Source: UBA10518 sp022837185
Lineage (GTDB): Bacteria; Desulfobacterota; Desulfobulbia; Desulfobulbales; Desulfobulbaceae
Direction: 5' to 3'
DNA: 22,487 nucleotides
Assembly: GCA_034007705.1 (NCBI GenBank)
Contig: JAVEQK010000038.1
Location: 1 to 22,487, forward strand
Shown here: positions 1 to 7,278 of the stretch, one piece after another
How positions within the stretch are numbered: the first letter of the stretch is position 1
Layout: each line of letters starts with the position of its first letter
Notes under the pieces: generated by a model
Told to the model about the DNA's origin: nothing
The model's input: the letters and a program-made list of their open reading frames with translations, nothing else
Database searches by the model: none
Made by a program: the position numbers and the translations under genes

Positions 1-109
1 CAAGCTGGGCTACCTCAAGGCGGTGGTCGACTTTGCCATATCCCATCCGACCCTGGGCAAGGCATTCAAGGAATATATCCGTTCCGCCAGCCAGGAAAAG
101 CTTCCCTGA
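1..109 (+). CDS. galU: UTP-glucose-1-phosphate uridylyltransferase (GalU-like), C-terminal fragment
   Basis: An open frame runs in from the left edge (frame from base 2) and stops at TGA 107-109, giving the last 35 residues. The segment KLGYLKAVVDFAISHPTLGK resembles the C-terminal helix of bacterial GalU, which in E. coli contains KLGYMKAFVEYGIRHNTLG; that comparison is from memory. GalU makes UDP-glucose from UTP and glucose-1-phosphate in the cytoplasm, feeding LPS and exopolysaccharide synthesis. That fits the export and glycosyltransferase genes further on. The active site lies outside the window, so the call rests on this tail alone. No terminator is evident; the gene is followed directly by a repeat mosaic. 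Confidence 0.68.
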   Translation, partial: KLGYLKAVVDFAISHPTLGKAFKEYIRSASQEKLP

Positions 110-437
110 CCGAAGGATATAATTGCGCCCGGCTGCGCCGGGGAGTTGGCAGTTTGCAGTCGGCAGTCGGCAGCCTGGATTATCTCCTGCCAAGCGTTTG
201 GGTAAATGCTTCCCGTAGGTTGGTGGTGAGCTCGCGAACCCCAACAATTTCAATCGGTTACGTTGGGCTTCGCGAGCTCAGCCCAACCTACACTACAACA
301 TCCTTCTCCTGGGGGAGAAGGTGCCCCGGAGGGCCGGATGAGGGGTCTTGAAACCCCGAAAGCCGCCAGGCTTCAATCCCCAAACTGCCGACTGATGACT
401 GCCAACTTTGCAACACCCTTCCCCCTGGTGACCGGTG
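110..437. repeat. Intergenic repeat mosaic 1 (heptamers, palindrome, GC hairpin)
   Basis: No gene is seen in this stretch. It is built from modules that recur in the window. Heptamers of TTGGCAG/TCGGCAG type lie at about 142-176. A long palindrome at 215-291 has a GTAGGTTGG arm and a CCAACCTAC arm, each carrying a GCTCGCGA/TCGCGAGC core. A CCTTCTCCTGGGGGAGAAGG hairpin module leading to GGATGAGGGG lies at 301-346. A short module containing GCCGCCAGGCTTCAATCC is at about 361-380, followed by inverted heptamers (CTGCCGACTGATGACTGCC) at about 383-410. The mosaic ends less than 30 bases before priA. Confidence 0.85.
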
Positions 438-2954
438 ATGAACCTGTATGAAGTGGCCGTTGTCGCCCCCATCCGCAAGACGCTGACCTACGCGCGGCCG
501 GATGGAGGGGAGGGCGACCCCGGGATCCTTCCCGGGCAGCGGGTCCTGGTGTCGCTGGGCAGGCGCCTGGTAACGGGGTATGTTCTGGCCGCCGTCGACG
601 AGGCGGAATCCGAAGCGGCCGGCCACAAAATCAAGCCCATCGCCGAACTGCTTGATCCGGCCCCCCTCTATCCCCCCGGTCTCATTCCTTTTTTCCGCTG
701 GATTGCCGACTATTATCATCATCCGCTGGGAGAAGTGATCCGCACCGCGCTGCCCGGGGGATTAACCGCCGGCAGCGGCAGAACCATCGTCCTCACCGAA
801 AAAGGGGCAAAAGAGCTTCGCGGCGGCGCCGTCGCCTTGAGCGGCGGGGACAGGCCATGGATGGAGCGGCTCCTGACCGCCGGGGAACTTGCCCCGGGCA
901 CAGCCGCCCGGCTCTGGCGGGAACCGGCCTTGCGGAATACCCTTCTCCAGTGGCAGGAGCAGGGATGGATACGGATCGAGGCCCAGGTGGTCCATAAGGG
1001 GATCAAGGAGAAGAAACAGACCCGGGTGCGCATCGATCCCCCCCTGTATGCGGAAATGGAGAAGGCGGCCGGCGGGAATTTCCAAGACCTGTCCGCCGCC
1101 TTTGATGTCCTGCTGCCGGAACTGGGGAAGGCGCAGAAGAAAACCCTTTCCCTCCTGTTCAAGCTCTGTCGCGATTCCGGGACAGCCTCCGCGGCGCGGG
1201 CCGATATCACCCGCCGCTACCCCGGGGCCGGCAAGGCCCTCCGGGAACTGGCCGGGAAGAATATCGTCAGCCTGGAGGAATGCCGGGTGTACCGCGACCC
1301 GTTCGACAGCCGGCCCCTGTTTTTCCCCCGTCCGGACCGGTTGACCGAGGAGCAGGAAACCGTGTTGGAGGAGTTGTCCGGGGCTTTGGACCGGGACGTC
1401 TTTCAGCCGTTTCTGCTGCACGGCGTCACGGGCTGCGGCAAGACCGAGGTGTATCTCAGGGCGGCGGAAAAGGTTATGGAACGGGGGAAAAGCGTCCTGG
1501 TCCTCGCCCCGGAGATCGCCCTGGCCTCGCAGTTGGAGGGGCATTTTTACTGCCGGTTCGGTGAAAACCTGGCCCTGCTGCACAGCAGCCTGTCGGCCGG
1601 GGAGCGGCATGACCAGTGGCAGCGGATCGCCTCCGGCCAGGCAAAGGTCGTGATCGGCGCCCGTTCCGCCGTGTTCGCCCCCCTTGCCGATCCCGGCCTG
1701 GTCATCGTTGACGAGGAGCACGAACCCGCCTACAAGCAGGATGACGGCCTGCGGTACAACGGGCGCGACCTCGCCGTGCTGCGGGCCCGCTTCGCCGCCT
1801 GCCCGGTCATCCTTGGCTCCGCGACCCCGTCGGTGGTCAGCTATCAACATGCCCGGACCGGCAAGTACAGGCTGTTGTCGATGCGGCGCAGGATCCATGA
1901 CCGGTGCCTGCCGGAAGTCCAGATTGTCAATCTCGCCGAAAGCAGAACCGCAAGGCCGGACCTTTTCTTCTCCGATCAACTCATTCGTGCCTTGTGGGAC
2001 AACATGGAGAAGCGGCAGCAGAGCCTGCTGTTCGTCAACCGGAGGGGTTTCGCCAGCTTCATGATGTGCCGGGACTGCGGGCATATCGTCCAGTGCCGCC
2101 ATTGCCAGGTATCGCTGACCATGCATCGGCAGATCGGCCGGCTGGTCTGCCATTACTGCGGATACAGCCTGACCGCCAAAATTGTCTGTCCGTCCTGCGG
2201 CTCCGCCAGAATGGAAGGGTCCGGCCTGGGATCGGAACGGATAGAGCAGGAGGTGCGCCAGCTTCTTCCCCATGCCCGGGTGGCGCGCCTGGACAGCGAT
2301 ACCGTTTCCAGCCGGCGGAAGTATATCGAGATCCTGCGCGCCGTTCATCAACAGGATGTGGATGTCCTGGTCGGCACCCAGATGATCGCCAAGGGCCTGC
2401 ATTTTCCCAATATGACCCTGGTCGGGGTGGTCTGGGCGGACAGCGGCCTGGGCATGCCCGATTTCAGGGCATCGGAACGGACATTCCAGCTGCTGGCCCA
2501 GGTGACGGGCAGGGCGGGGCGGGGTGACCAGCCCGGCACGGTGATCATCCAGACCTATCAGCCCGATCACTATGCCGTGCGCTGTGCCCAGCAGCACGAT
2601 TATCAGGGTTTTTACGAGCGCGAGCTGGAAATGCGGCGGGAACTGCGCTACCCGCCCTTTTCACGGATGGTGAATATCAGGTTCAGCTCGGCCAGCGAAG
2701 CGAAAGTCAAGGAGTGCGCCGAAAAGGCGGGGGATTTTCTCCGGAAGCTGGCCGGGAGCGACGTCGAGGTCATGGGTCCGGCCCCGGCGCCGCTGGTCAG
2801 GATCAAAGACAGGACCAGGTGGCAGGTCATGCTCAAGAGCAGCCGCCTGAGCCGCCTCCACGAGTTGAGCGAGGCGCTGGCGGCCCATTCCGGCCGGCTC
2901 TGTCCCGGGAGCATCACCATGGGGCTGGATGTGGATCCGGAGAATATGATGTAG
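438..2954 (+). CDS. priA: Primosomal protein N' (replication restart helicase PriA)
   Basis: PriA is the 3'-to-5' superfamily 2 helicase that recognises stalled forks and D-loops and reloads the replicative helicase. The protein has 838 residues from ATG 438; a GTG directly before it at 435 is an alternative. An N-terminal DNA-binding region comes first. Walker A (GVTGCGKT) is near residue 330 and the DEEH box near 426, followed by the conserved AYKQ. A zinc-binding insertion with four CxxC pairs (CRDC, CRHC, CHYC, CPSC) spans about 545-588. The C-terminal helicase lobe contains GTQMIAKGLHFP and QVTGRAGRG. It is about 100 residues longer than E. coli PriA (732). The excess appears to lie between about 130 and 290, upstream of the helicase core. 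No strong ribosome-binding site is visible. The family assignment is secure. Confidence 0.97.
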   Translation: MNLYEVAVVAPIRKTLTYARPDGGEGDPGILPGQRVLVSLGRRLVTGYVLAAVDEAESEAAGHKIKPIAELLDPAPLYPPGLIPFFRWIADYYHHPLGEVIRTALPGGLTAGSGRTIVLTEKGAKELRGGAVALSGGDRPWMERLLTAGELAPGTAARLWREPALRNTLLQWQEQGWIRIEAQVVHKGIKEKKQTRVRIDPPLYAEMEKAAGGNFQDLSAAFDVLLPELGKAQKKTLSLLFKLCRDSGTASAARADITRRYPGAGKALRELAGKNIVSLEECRVYRDPFDSRPLFFPRPDRLTEEQETVLEELSGALDRDVFQPFLLHGVTGCGKTEVYLRAAEKVMERGKSVLVLAPEIALASQLEGHFYCRFGENLALLHSSLSAGERHDQWQRIASGQAKVVIGARSAVFAPLADPGLVIVDEEHEPAYKQDDGLRYNGRDLAVLRARFAACPVILGSATPSVVSYQHARTGKYRLLSMRRRIHDRCLPEVQIVNLAESRTARPDLFFSDQLIRALWDNMEKRQQSLLFVNRRGFASFMMCRDCGHIVQCRHCQVSLTMHRQIGRLVCHYCGYSLTAKIVCPSCGSARMEGSGLGSERIEQEVRQLLPHARVARLDSDTVSSRRKYIEILRAVHQQDVDVLVGTQMIAKGLHFPNMTLVGVVWADSGLGMPDFRASERTFQLLAQVTGRAGRGDQPGTVIIQTYQPDHYAVRCAQQHDYQGFYERELEMRRELRYPPFSRMVNIRFSSASEAKVKECAEKAGDFLRKLAGSDVEVMGPAPAPLVRIKDRTRWQVMLKSSRLSRLHELSEALAAHSGRLCPGSITMGLDVDPENMM

Positions 2955-2963
2955 GGGATTCAT

Positions 2964-3012
2964 GGGCAAAAAAATGCCCCGACTGGCAAGGAGGGGGGAG
3001 CCAGCCGGGGCA
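2964..3012 (-). terminator. Rho-independent terminator for the small secreted-protein gene
   Basis: Read on the minus strand, GCCCCGGCTGGC (3011-3000) pairs with GCCAGTCGGGGC (2987-2976), a 12-bp stem with one G-U pair and a 12-base loop. It is followed directly by ATTTTTTTG. There is no T-run on the plus-strand side, so it is oriented to end transcription of the minus-strand gene at 3040-3231, 28 bases downstream of its stop. Confidence 0.8.
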
Positions 3013-3039
3013 GGGGAAGGGGAAAAACCTTTTTGTTTG

Positions 3040-3231
3040 CTACAGGGGCCGCTGTAAACCGACAGGACCCGTTCCATCTAAGTCGTGGCCGAAACCGCGG
3101 CCACTTGTTTCCATATCCTGCATTATCCCTGCGCCCCGGGGAGCTGCTCCGACGGTCTGCATCCCTGTCAGGGCGATTGCGCCGGCCAGGGCCGCGCCAG
3201 GGATGATTTTTTTCGTTGCATTCCGTCGCAT
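3040..3231 (-). CDS. Small predicted secreted protein (63 aa), glycine-rich, function unknown
   Basis: Several features argue this is real despite its size. A Shine-Dalgarno GAAGGAG lies 8 bases before ATG 3231, a sigma-54-type promoter lies just upstream, and a strong terminator follows. The N-terminus is a classic signal peptide: basic MRRNATKK, a hydrophobic stretch IIPGAALAGAIALTGM, and a likely cleavage after VGA-A near residue 29. This leaves a mature peptide of about 33 residues rich in Gly and Asp (SGRGFGHDLDG), with no cysteine and no membrane anchor. It is divergent from the sensor kinase at 3658, as periplasmic zraP is divergent from zraSR in enterobacteria. The leader and Gly-rich start also resemble ZraP/Spy-like periplasmic proteins, but the helical body of that family is missing. 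It could be a short relative, a truncated remnant, or unrelated. Confidence 0.62.
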   Translation of the reverse strand: MRRNATKKIIPGAALAGAIALTGMQTVGAAPRGAGIMQDMETSGRGFGHDLDGTGPVGLQRPL

Positions 3232-3276
3232 TTTGTCTGCTCCTTCGGGTCGGGTTGTTCGTTGTGCCTTCCTTAT

Positions 3277-3293
3277 AGCGAATTGTGTGCCAA
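3277..3293 (-). promoter_or_regulatory. Sigma-54 (-24/-12) promoter for the small secreted-protein gene
   Basis: The minus strand reads TTGGCACACAATTCGCT. It has the invariant GG and GC dinucleotides exactly 10 bases apart and matches the TGGCAC-N5-TTGCW consensus except for one base in the -12 block. Transcription would start near 3266, about 35 bases before ATG 3231. Confidence 0.6.
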
Positions 3294-3392
3294 TTTTATA
3301 TTTTGCCTGACAACATGTTGGAATTGTTGGAATAAAATTCGTTACCGGAGAACCGGACAGGCCTGGAAGACTGTGTAGCCGGCAAATGTACC

Positions 3393-3439
3393 GGGTAATA
3401 AGTATCCAGCCGATTGCCGGGTTGGGTAATAATTACCCA
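3393..3439. promoter_or_regulatory. Two tandem palindromic operator-like sites, 31 bp apart
   Basis: GGGTAATAATTACCC (3424-3438, extended to a perfect 17-base palindrome at 3423-3439) and the near copy GGGTAATAAGTATCC (3393-3407) have centres 31 bp apart, about three helical turns. They lie about 120-155 bp upstream of the sigma-54-like start on the minus strand and about 220-265 bp upstream of the kinase. This is the usual arrangement for paired enhancer sites of an NtrC-type activator. The binding protein is not known. Confidence 0.5.
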
Positions 3440-3657
3440 CCGCTGGGTCAGCGGGTGGATCATCCCCGGTTCACTGTCAACAGGTGCGGAAAGGAAAATC
3501 CGGGCACAAGCCCTGCGCCGGTCGACCCCTGAGAGTCTTTGCCGTTTGCCGAAACGCCGCGGGGGTTGCCGATTGGAAAAAAACGTACCATAAAGAGGAG
3601 CGGTGTGTTTTTTGCAGGAATTAACAGGCGACAAATGCGAATTAACCGGCACAGGCA

Positions 3658-5511
3658 ATGAAAATTTTTCCCCGACCAAGAATATTTTATGTTTCCCCGT
3701 GGCTGCTCGCCGCGGCAACAGGCCTTCTTGTCCTGATTGTCGTTATTTTCACGCTGAATAATTACAAGCGGGAAAAGGAGCTCATGACCGAGGCGCTGCT
3801 GCAAAAGGCCACCACCCTGATCCGGATTTTGCATTCCGGGGCCAAGGCCTCCTATTTCAACGATCTCGGCAGGGGAATATGGAACCCTGATCCGTGGCCG
3901 GTCTACGTACAGCGGGTCATCGGCCATATCGCCGAAGATCCGGACGTCCGGCTGTTTGCCGTCATTGACGAGAAAGGAAGGATTGTGGTCCACAACAATC
4001 CGGCGATGATCGGCGGGCAGATGAACGGGGTCCTGCCGGCCGGTCCGGCTGCCCCGGACGGAAGGGTGCGGCTGCCGCAGTTCCAGGTCCTCACCACCCC
4101 GGATTCGGGGCGGATTTTCATTGTCGCTCGCCCTTTTATCCCTTTCCGGCCGCTTTCCAGGGTGGTGCCTCACGGGCTCGGCATGGGGCAGCAGGGTGGC
4201 GGACAGGCGGGGGGCATCATCCCCCATGCCGTTGAACCGCAGGTGCAGGAACGAGGTGAAGAACAGTTGAACCATTTTGCCGTTCTCGGCCTCGACATGC
4301 AGGAGTATGATCAGGCTTTGGGCCGGGTCAAGTTCCAGGCCCTGATTCTCTCCCTGATCATGCTGCTGGTCGGCGTCGGCGGCTGGCTTTCCCTGGCCGC
4401 GGTCCAGGGCTTCAGGGTTTCCCAGAAAACCCTTGGTGATATAAGGGCCTTTACGGCACTGCTGGTTGCCAAGCTGCCGGTGGGGATTATTGCCACCGAC
4501 CAGGACGGACGCATAACGACCTGGAACAATGCCGCCACCGAAATGACGGATATCAAGGAAGCGGACGCCTTGGGAAAACTGCCCGAGGAAATCCTGCCGG
4601 AGGAATTTGCCGGGTTCTGCTCGCAGTCTGAAGAGACGGACACCGGAGGGGGGAACACGCAGGGGAGGGAAAGGGAACTGACGGTCACGGTTGACGGCAA
4701 AAAGCAGTTCCTGTTCTGCCACAGCATGGCGGTCCGCGACAAAAGGGGTGATTACAAGGGCCAGGTATTTCTCCTTTCAAACCTGACCGAGATCAAGGGG
4801 CTGGAAAAGGAGATGCGCGAACACGAACGGTTGGCGGCGGTGGGCAGGATGGCTGCCGGTGTGGCCCATGAAGTGCGCAACCCCCTGAGTTCGATCAAGG
4901 GGCTGGCGCTCCTTCTGAAGGGAAAGTTCGAGGCGGACAGCCGGGAGAGCGAAACCGCCGGACTGCTTATTCAGGAAGTGGAAAGGATGAACAGGACCAT
5001 TTCCGAACTGCTCAGTTTCGCCCGGCCCGCCTCCCTGAACCTGAAGAAGGTCGCGCTGGGAGAAATTCTGGACGAAAACCTTCGCCTGATCGCGTCCGAC
5101 ACCCATGGCAACGGCATAACCACCAGCCTGCGGGTGGACAGCGACCTCAGGTCCGTAACAGCCGACCGGGACCGCCTCAACCAGGTGTTCATCAACCTGA
5201 TGCTCAATGCCGTCCAGGCCATGGAAAAAGGCGGGGAGCTGGTGGTCACGGCGAAAAACAACGACAGGGATAAAACTGTGGCCGTGACCGTTCAGGATAC
5301 CGGCAGCGGCATCGAGCCGGAGAACATGCCGCAGCTTTTCTACCCGTACTTCACGACCAAGCCGGGCGGTACGGGCATAGGCCTGGCCATTTCCCAGAAA
5401 ATCATCAGCGACCACAAAGGGTCAATCAGGATCGACAGCGCTCCGGGACAGGGAACAACTGTGACTGTTGAACTGCCGTATTACCGGGAAGACAGTGACC
5501 GGCAGGCCTAA
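3658..5511 (+). CDS. Membrane sensor histidine kinase with PAS domain (NtrB/ZraS/AtoS type)
   Basis: A 617-residue two-component sensor. Membrane helix 1 is at about residues 12-33 and helix 2 at about 227-249; they enclose a roughly 190-residue periplasmic sensor region. A PAS domain follows at about 265-380 (KLPVGIIATDQDGRITTWNN). The HisKA motif AGVAHEVRNPLSSIKG puts the phospho-acceptor at His404. The ATPase domain has N-box NLMLNAVQAM (about 513-522), G1 DTGSGIEP, F-box YPYFTTK and G2 GTGIGLAI. The sensor region carries a Gly/Gln/His-rich loop between His172 and His190, which could bind metal but this is speculative. An in-frame stop at 3643 forces the start to ATG 3658, whose ribosome site is weak. 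No response regulator lies beside it. The H-box style (HEVRNPLSSIKG) is typical of kinases that pair with sigma-54 activators. Confidence 0.93.
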   Translation: MKIFPRPRIFYVSPWLLAAATGLLVLIVVIFTLNNYKREKELMTEALLQKATTLIRILHSGAKASYFNDLGRGIWNPDPWPVYVQRVIGHIAEDPDVRLFAVIDEKGRIVVHNNPAMIGGQMNGVLPAGPAAPDGRVRLPQFQVLTTPDSGRIFIVARPFIPFRPLSRVVPHGLGMGQQGGGQAGGIIPHAVEPQVQERGEEQLNHFAVLGLDMQEYDQALGRVKFQALILSLIMLLVGVGGWLSLAAVQGFRVSQKTLGDIRAFTALLVAKLPVGIIATDQDGRITTWNNAATEMTDIKEADALGKLPEEILPEEFAGFCSQSEETDTGGGNTQGRERELTVTVDGKKQFLFCHSMAVRDKRGDYKGQVFLLSNLTEIKGLEKEMREHERLAAVGRMAAGVAHEVRNPLSSIKGLALLLKGKFEADSRESETAGLLIQEVERMNRTISELLSFARPASLNLKKVALGEILDENLRLIASDTHGNGITTSLRVDSDLRSVTADRDRLNQVFINLMLNAVQAMEKGGELVVTAKNNDRDKTVAVTVQDTGSGIEPENMPQLFYPYFTTKPGGTGIGLAISQKIISDHKGSIRIDSAPGQGTTVTVELPYYREDSDRQA

Positions 5512-5708
5512 CATTTTTTTGCGATGAGCTTTCGGAAATTCTTGTCCAGAAACTCGCATTCCCTCGGCGTCAGGTCAAAACGCAGTTCCGCCTCGCTGAT
5601 AATGTCATCGCGGTTTCTCTCCGGATGATCCTGAACTGTTTCACTCAGCCAGCAGACCGCCTTCTTGAGATTGGCAGACATCCCCGGTACGGCTTGCACA
5701 TCACCCAT
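5508..5708 (-). CDS. Small conserved-looking hypothetical protein (66 aa)
   Basis: The gene has a clear ribosome-binding site (GGAAGG, about 8 bases before ATG 5708) and its stop overlaps that of the convergent kinase gene. The protein is soluble, charged and predicted mostly helical, with SANLKKAVCWLSETVQ near the start and RFDLTPRECEFLDKNFRK near the end. I recall similar short proteins in deltaproteobacterial genomes, where the pattern of an aromatic/Leu-rich helix followed by FDLSP.ECEFL is kept, but I know no function. No signal peptide, metal site or nucleic-acid motif is evident. Confidence 0.7.
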   Translation of the reverse strand: MGDVQAVPGMSANLKKAVCWLSETVQDHPERNRDDIISEAELRFDLTPRECEFLDKNFRKLIAKKC

Positions 5709-6240
5709 GGCTGTTCCTTCCAGATGCTTTATCGGTTGTCATTTCTCCCTTTTATACCTGCATCCGCTGTAAAAGGCCATCGCTATTTTGCCCGGCCTGG
5801 AGGTGCAGGGCACCCCTGCGGCGGAGTTGGCAGTTGGCAGTCGGCAGCGTGAAGTTTGAAGCCTGTCGGCTTGGGGTGCAGAGAGAAAGTAATAGAAGCG
5901 GGAAGCGGGGAGCATGAAGATGAAGTCGGGTAGGTTGGGGTGAGCCGGCGAACCCCAACGCAAACGCTTGGAATTGTTGGGGTTCGCTGGCTCACCCCAA
6001 CCTACGGGCTGCGCGAGAGTTGGCAATTATCAGTCGGGTACGACCTTGCCCGGCCGCACCCAACTGCCACCTGCCAACTTTAAAACCCCCTTCTCCCAGG
6101 GGAGAAGGTGCCCGAAGGGCGGATGAGGGGTCCTGAAGCAACCGAAAGCCGTCAGGCTTCAATCCCCAAACTGCCAACTGCCAACTGCCAACTGCCGACT
6201 GCCGACTGCCGACTGCCAACTTTCCGAACCTTCCTCCCCA
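5709..6240. repeat. Intergenic repeat mosaic 2, with a 30-bp inverted repeat
   Basis: No gene is seen. Forward heptamers (GAGTTGGCAGTTGGCAGTCG) lie at 5824-5847, then an inverted copy of the GCCGCCAGGCTTC module at about 5851-5876. A near-perfect inverted repeat has arms 5930-5959 and 5976-6005 (30 bp, one mismatch, 16-base loop; arms begin GTAGGTTGGGGTGAGCC). Degenerate heptamers follow at 6017-6038 and 6061-6080. The CTTCTCCCAGGGGAGAAGG module is at 6090-6130, the GCCGTCAGGCTTCAATCC module at about 6148-6165, and an uninterrupted array of about seven inverted heptamers (ACTGCCA/ACTGCCG) at 6170-6220. The mosaic ends about 20 bases from the stop of the next gene. Confidence 0.85.
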
Positions 6241-7278
6241 CTATTCTCCGGCAACAGAGTGCCGCAGAACCAGTTCGTACGCCTTCTTATACGCAAACGC
6301 CGCCTCTTCGAAGCGCTCCTGATCCTCATGAATCCTGCCCAGGGTGTATACGGCGTTATAGTGCGCCGGGTTTGCTTCCAGGATCGCTGTTATATCCTTT
6401 TCCGCTTGCGCAAGCTGTCCCTTTCTGCGCAGGAGCTCGCCGCGGCAATGGGCGAGGGGCGAAGCAGGATCGATTACCGGTGCCTTGCCGATGGCCTCCT
6501 CGGCCAGGTCAAGCCGGTCCAGGCTGAGATATGTGCAGCTGAGCCGGAGGTGGACCTCGGGAAGCCCGGGATCAATTTCCACCGCCCTGACCAACTCCCG
6601 GGCGGCGGCATCCAATTGTCCCCGTTTCAGCATGACCAGTGCGAAGTCCAGATGCCGCCTGGCCGCTTTTTCTTCGGCCGTCGGCTCCCTCATTTCCGGC
6701 CTGAGTTCGGCCTCCACCTGTTCGGGTGTTTTTTCGCCCAGCATGATTTCAATTGCGCCGCGCAGCCGATCCTGCAGATCGCGGCTGTAGCCGAAGCCGG
6801 CCGCGGCCCTGCCGTTCCGGTCCACCAGCAGAACAGTGGGCAGCACGAACAGGCCCAGCGTCGCATAGGCCGTGTTGTCCCGGTCCAGATAGACTTCGGC
6901 CCGGCTGTCTGCCAGCTTGCGCACCCGATCAATATCGGCGGCACCATCTCCCTGGGCATTGACCGAGAGCAAACGTATGTTCCGTTCCCGCAGAAAAGGG
7001 GCGAGGTCCTCCACTGCCCGCAGCGCCGAGGCCGAATGTTCGATTTTTTCCGGCAGATCTGCGCCCCAGAAGACGGCGGCAAACGCCGTGCCCTTGAGGC
7101 CGGAAAACGATACGGTTTTGTTCGGATCGGCGAGACTTTGCAGGATCACATCCGGCACCGGGTCGCCTTCGACGAATTCCCTGAACGGAAAGGCCTCGGC
7201 CCGGAGGGTGCTGATACCGAAAGCAACAAGAGCCAGGACAATGATCAGCCCGGCAAAGGATGGCAGAGATCGCAGCAT
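6241..7278 (-). CDS. Exported thioredoxin-fold/TPR protein lacking the CXXC motif
   Basis: A 345-residue protein from ATG 7278, preceded by AAGGTG; GTG 7284, two codons upstream, is the alternative. An N-terminal hydrophobic segment (FAGLIIVLALVAFGISTL) ending in RAEA is a signal peptide or anchor, so it acts in the periplasm. Residues about 35-180 resemble the TlpA/AhpC-like thioredoxin fold: GDPVPDVILQSL, FAAVFWGADLPEK and LPTVLLVDRNG with the cis-proline. The site where redox members have WCxxC reads FWGADLPEK, so no disulfide chemistry is expected. The C-terminal half (about 205-340) carries three to four tetratricopeptide repeats (ARELVRAVEIDPGLPEVHLR, AEKDITAILEANPAHYNAVY). A scaffolding or binding role is inferred. 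Tail-to-tail with repeat mosaic 2; its substrate or partner is unknown. Confidence 0.85.
   Translation of the reverse strand: MLRSLPSFAGLIIVLALVAFGISTLRAEAFPFREFVEGDPVPDVILQSLADPNKTVSFSGLKGTAFAAVFWGADLPEKIEHSASALRAVEDLAPFLRERNIRLLSVNAQGDGAADIDRVRKLADSRAEVYLDRDNTAYATLGLFVLPTVLLVDRNGRAAAGFGYSRDLQDRLRGAIEIMLGEKTPEQVEAELRPEMREPTAEEKAARRHLDFALVMLKRGQLDAAARELVRAVEIDPGLPEVHLRLSCTYLSLDRLDLAEEAIGKAPVIDPASPLAHCRGELLRRKGQLAQAEKDITAILEANPAHYNAVYTLGRIHEDQERFEEAAFAYKKAYELVLRHSVAGE

Larger units (their letters stand above)
3232..3657. other. Divergent intergenic regulatory region
   Basis: No gene is supported in these 426 bases; the long minus-strand open frame over 3296-3718 runs into the kinase and lacks coding character. 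Besides the -24/-12 promoter and tandem palindromes, a perfect CAACATGTTG palindrome sits at about 3311-3320. A possible but weak plus-strand promoter for the kinase is TTGCCG (3566-3571), a 17-base spacer, and CATAAA (3589-3594). Confidence 0.55.

Noticed and set aside
110..437. Possible CRISPR array from the recurring intergenic modules
   Set aside because: Repeats are heptamers in direct tandem or dispersed hairpins, with no regular spacers and no cas genes.
762..2597. 611-codon open frame on the minus strand opposite priA
   Set aside because: It is the complement of a high-GC true gene; the protein is Pro/His/Gly-rich without domain motifs, while the plus strand has complete PriA motifs.
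3296..4722. Minus-strand open frames of 140 and 420 codons over the kinase start and sensor region
   Set aside because: No ribosome site, no recognisable domain, and they cover the coding strand of a clear histidine kinase.
6108..6527. 139-codon plus-strand open frame across repeat mosaic 2
   Set aside because: Its codons come from the heptamer and hairpin modules and then from the antisense of the TPR gene; no ribosome site.
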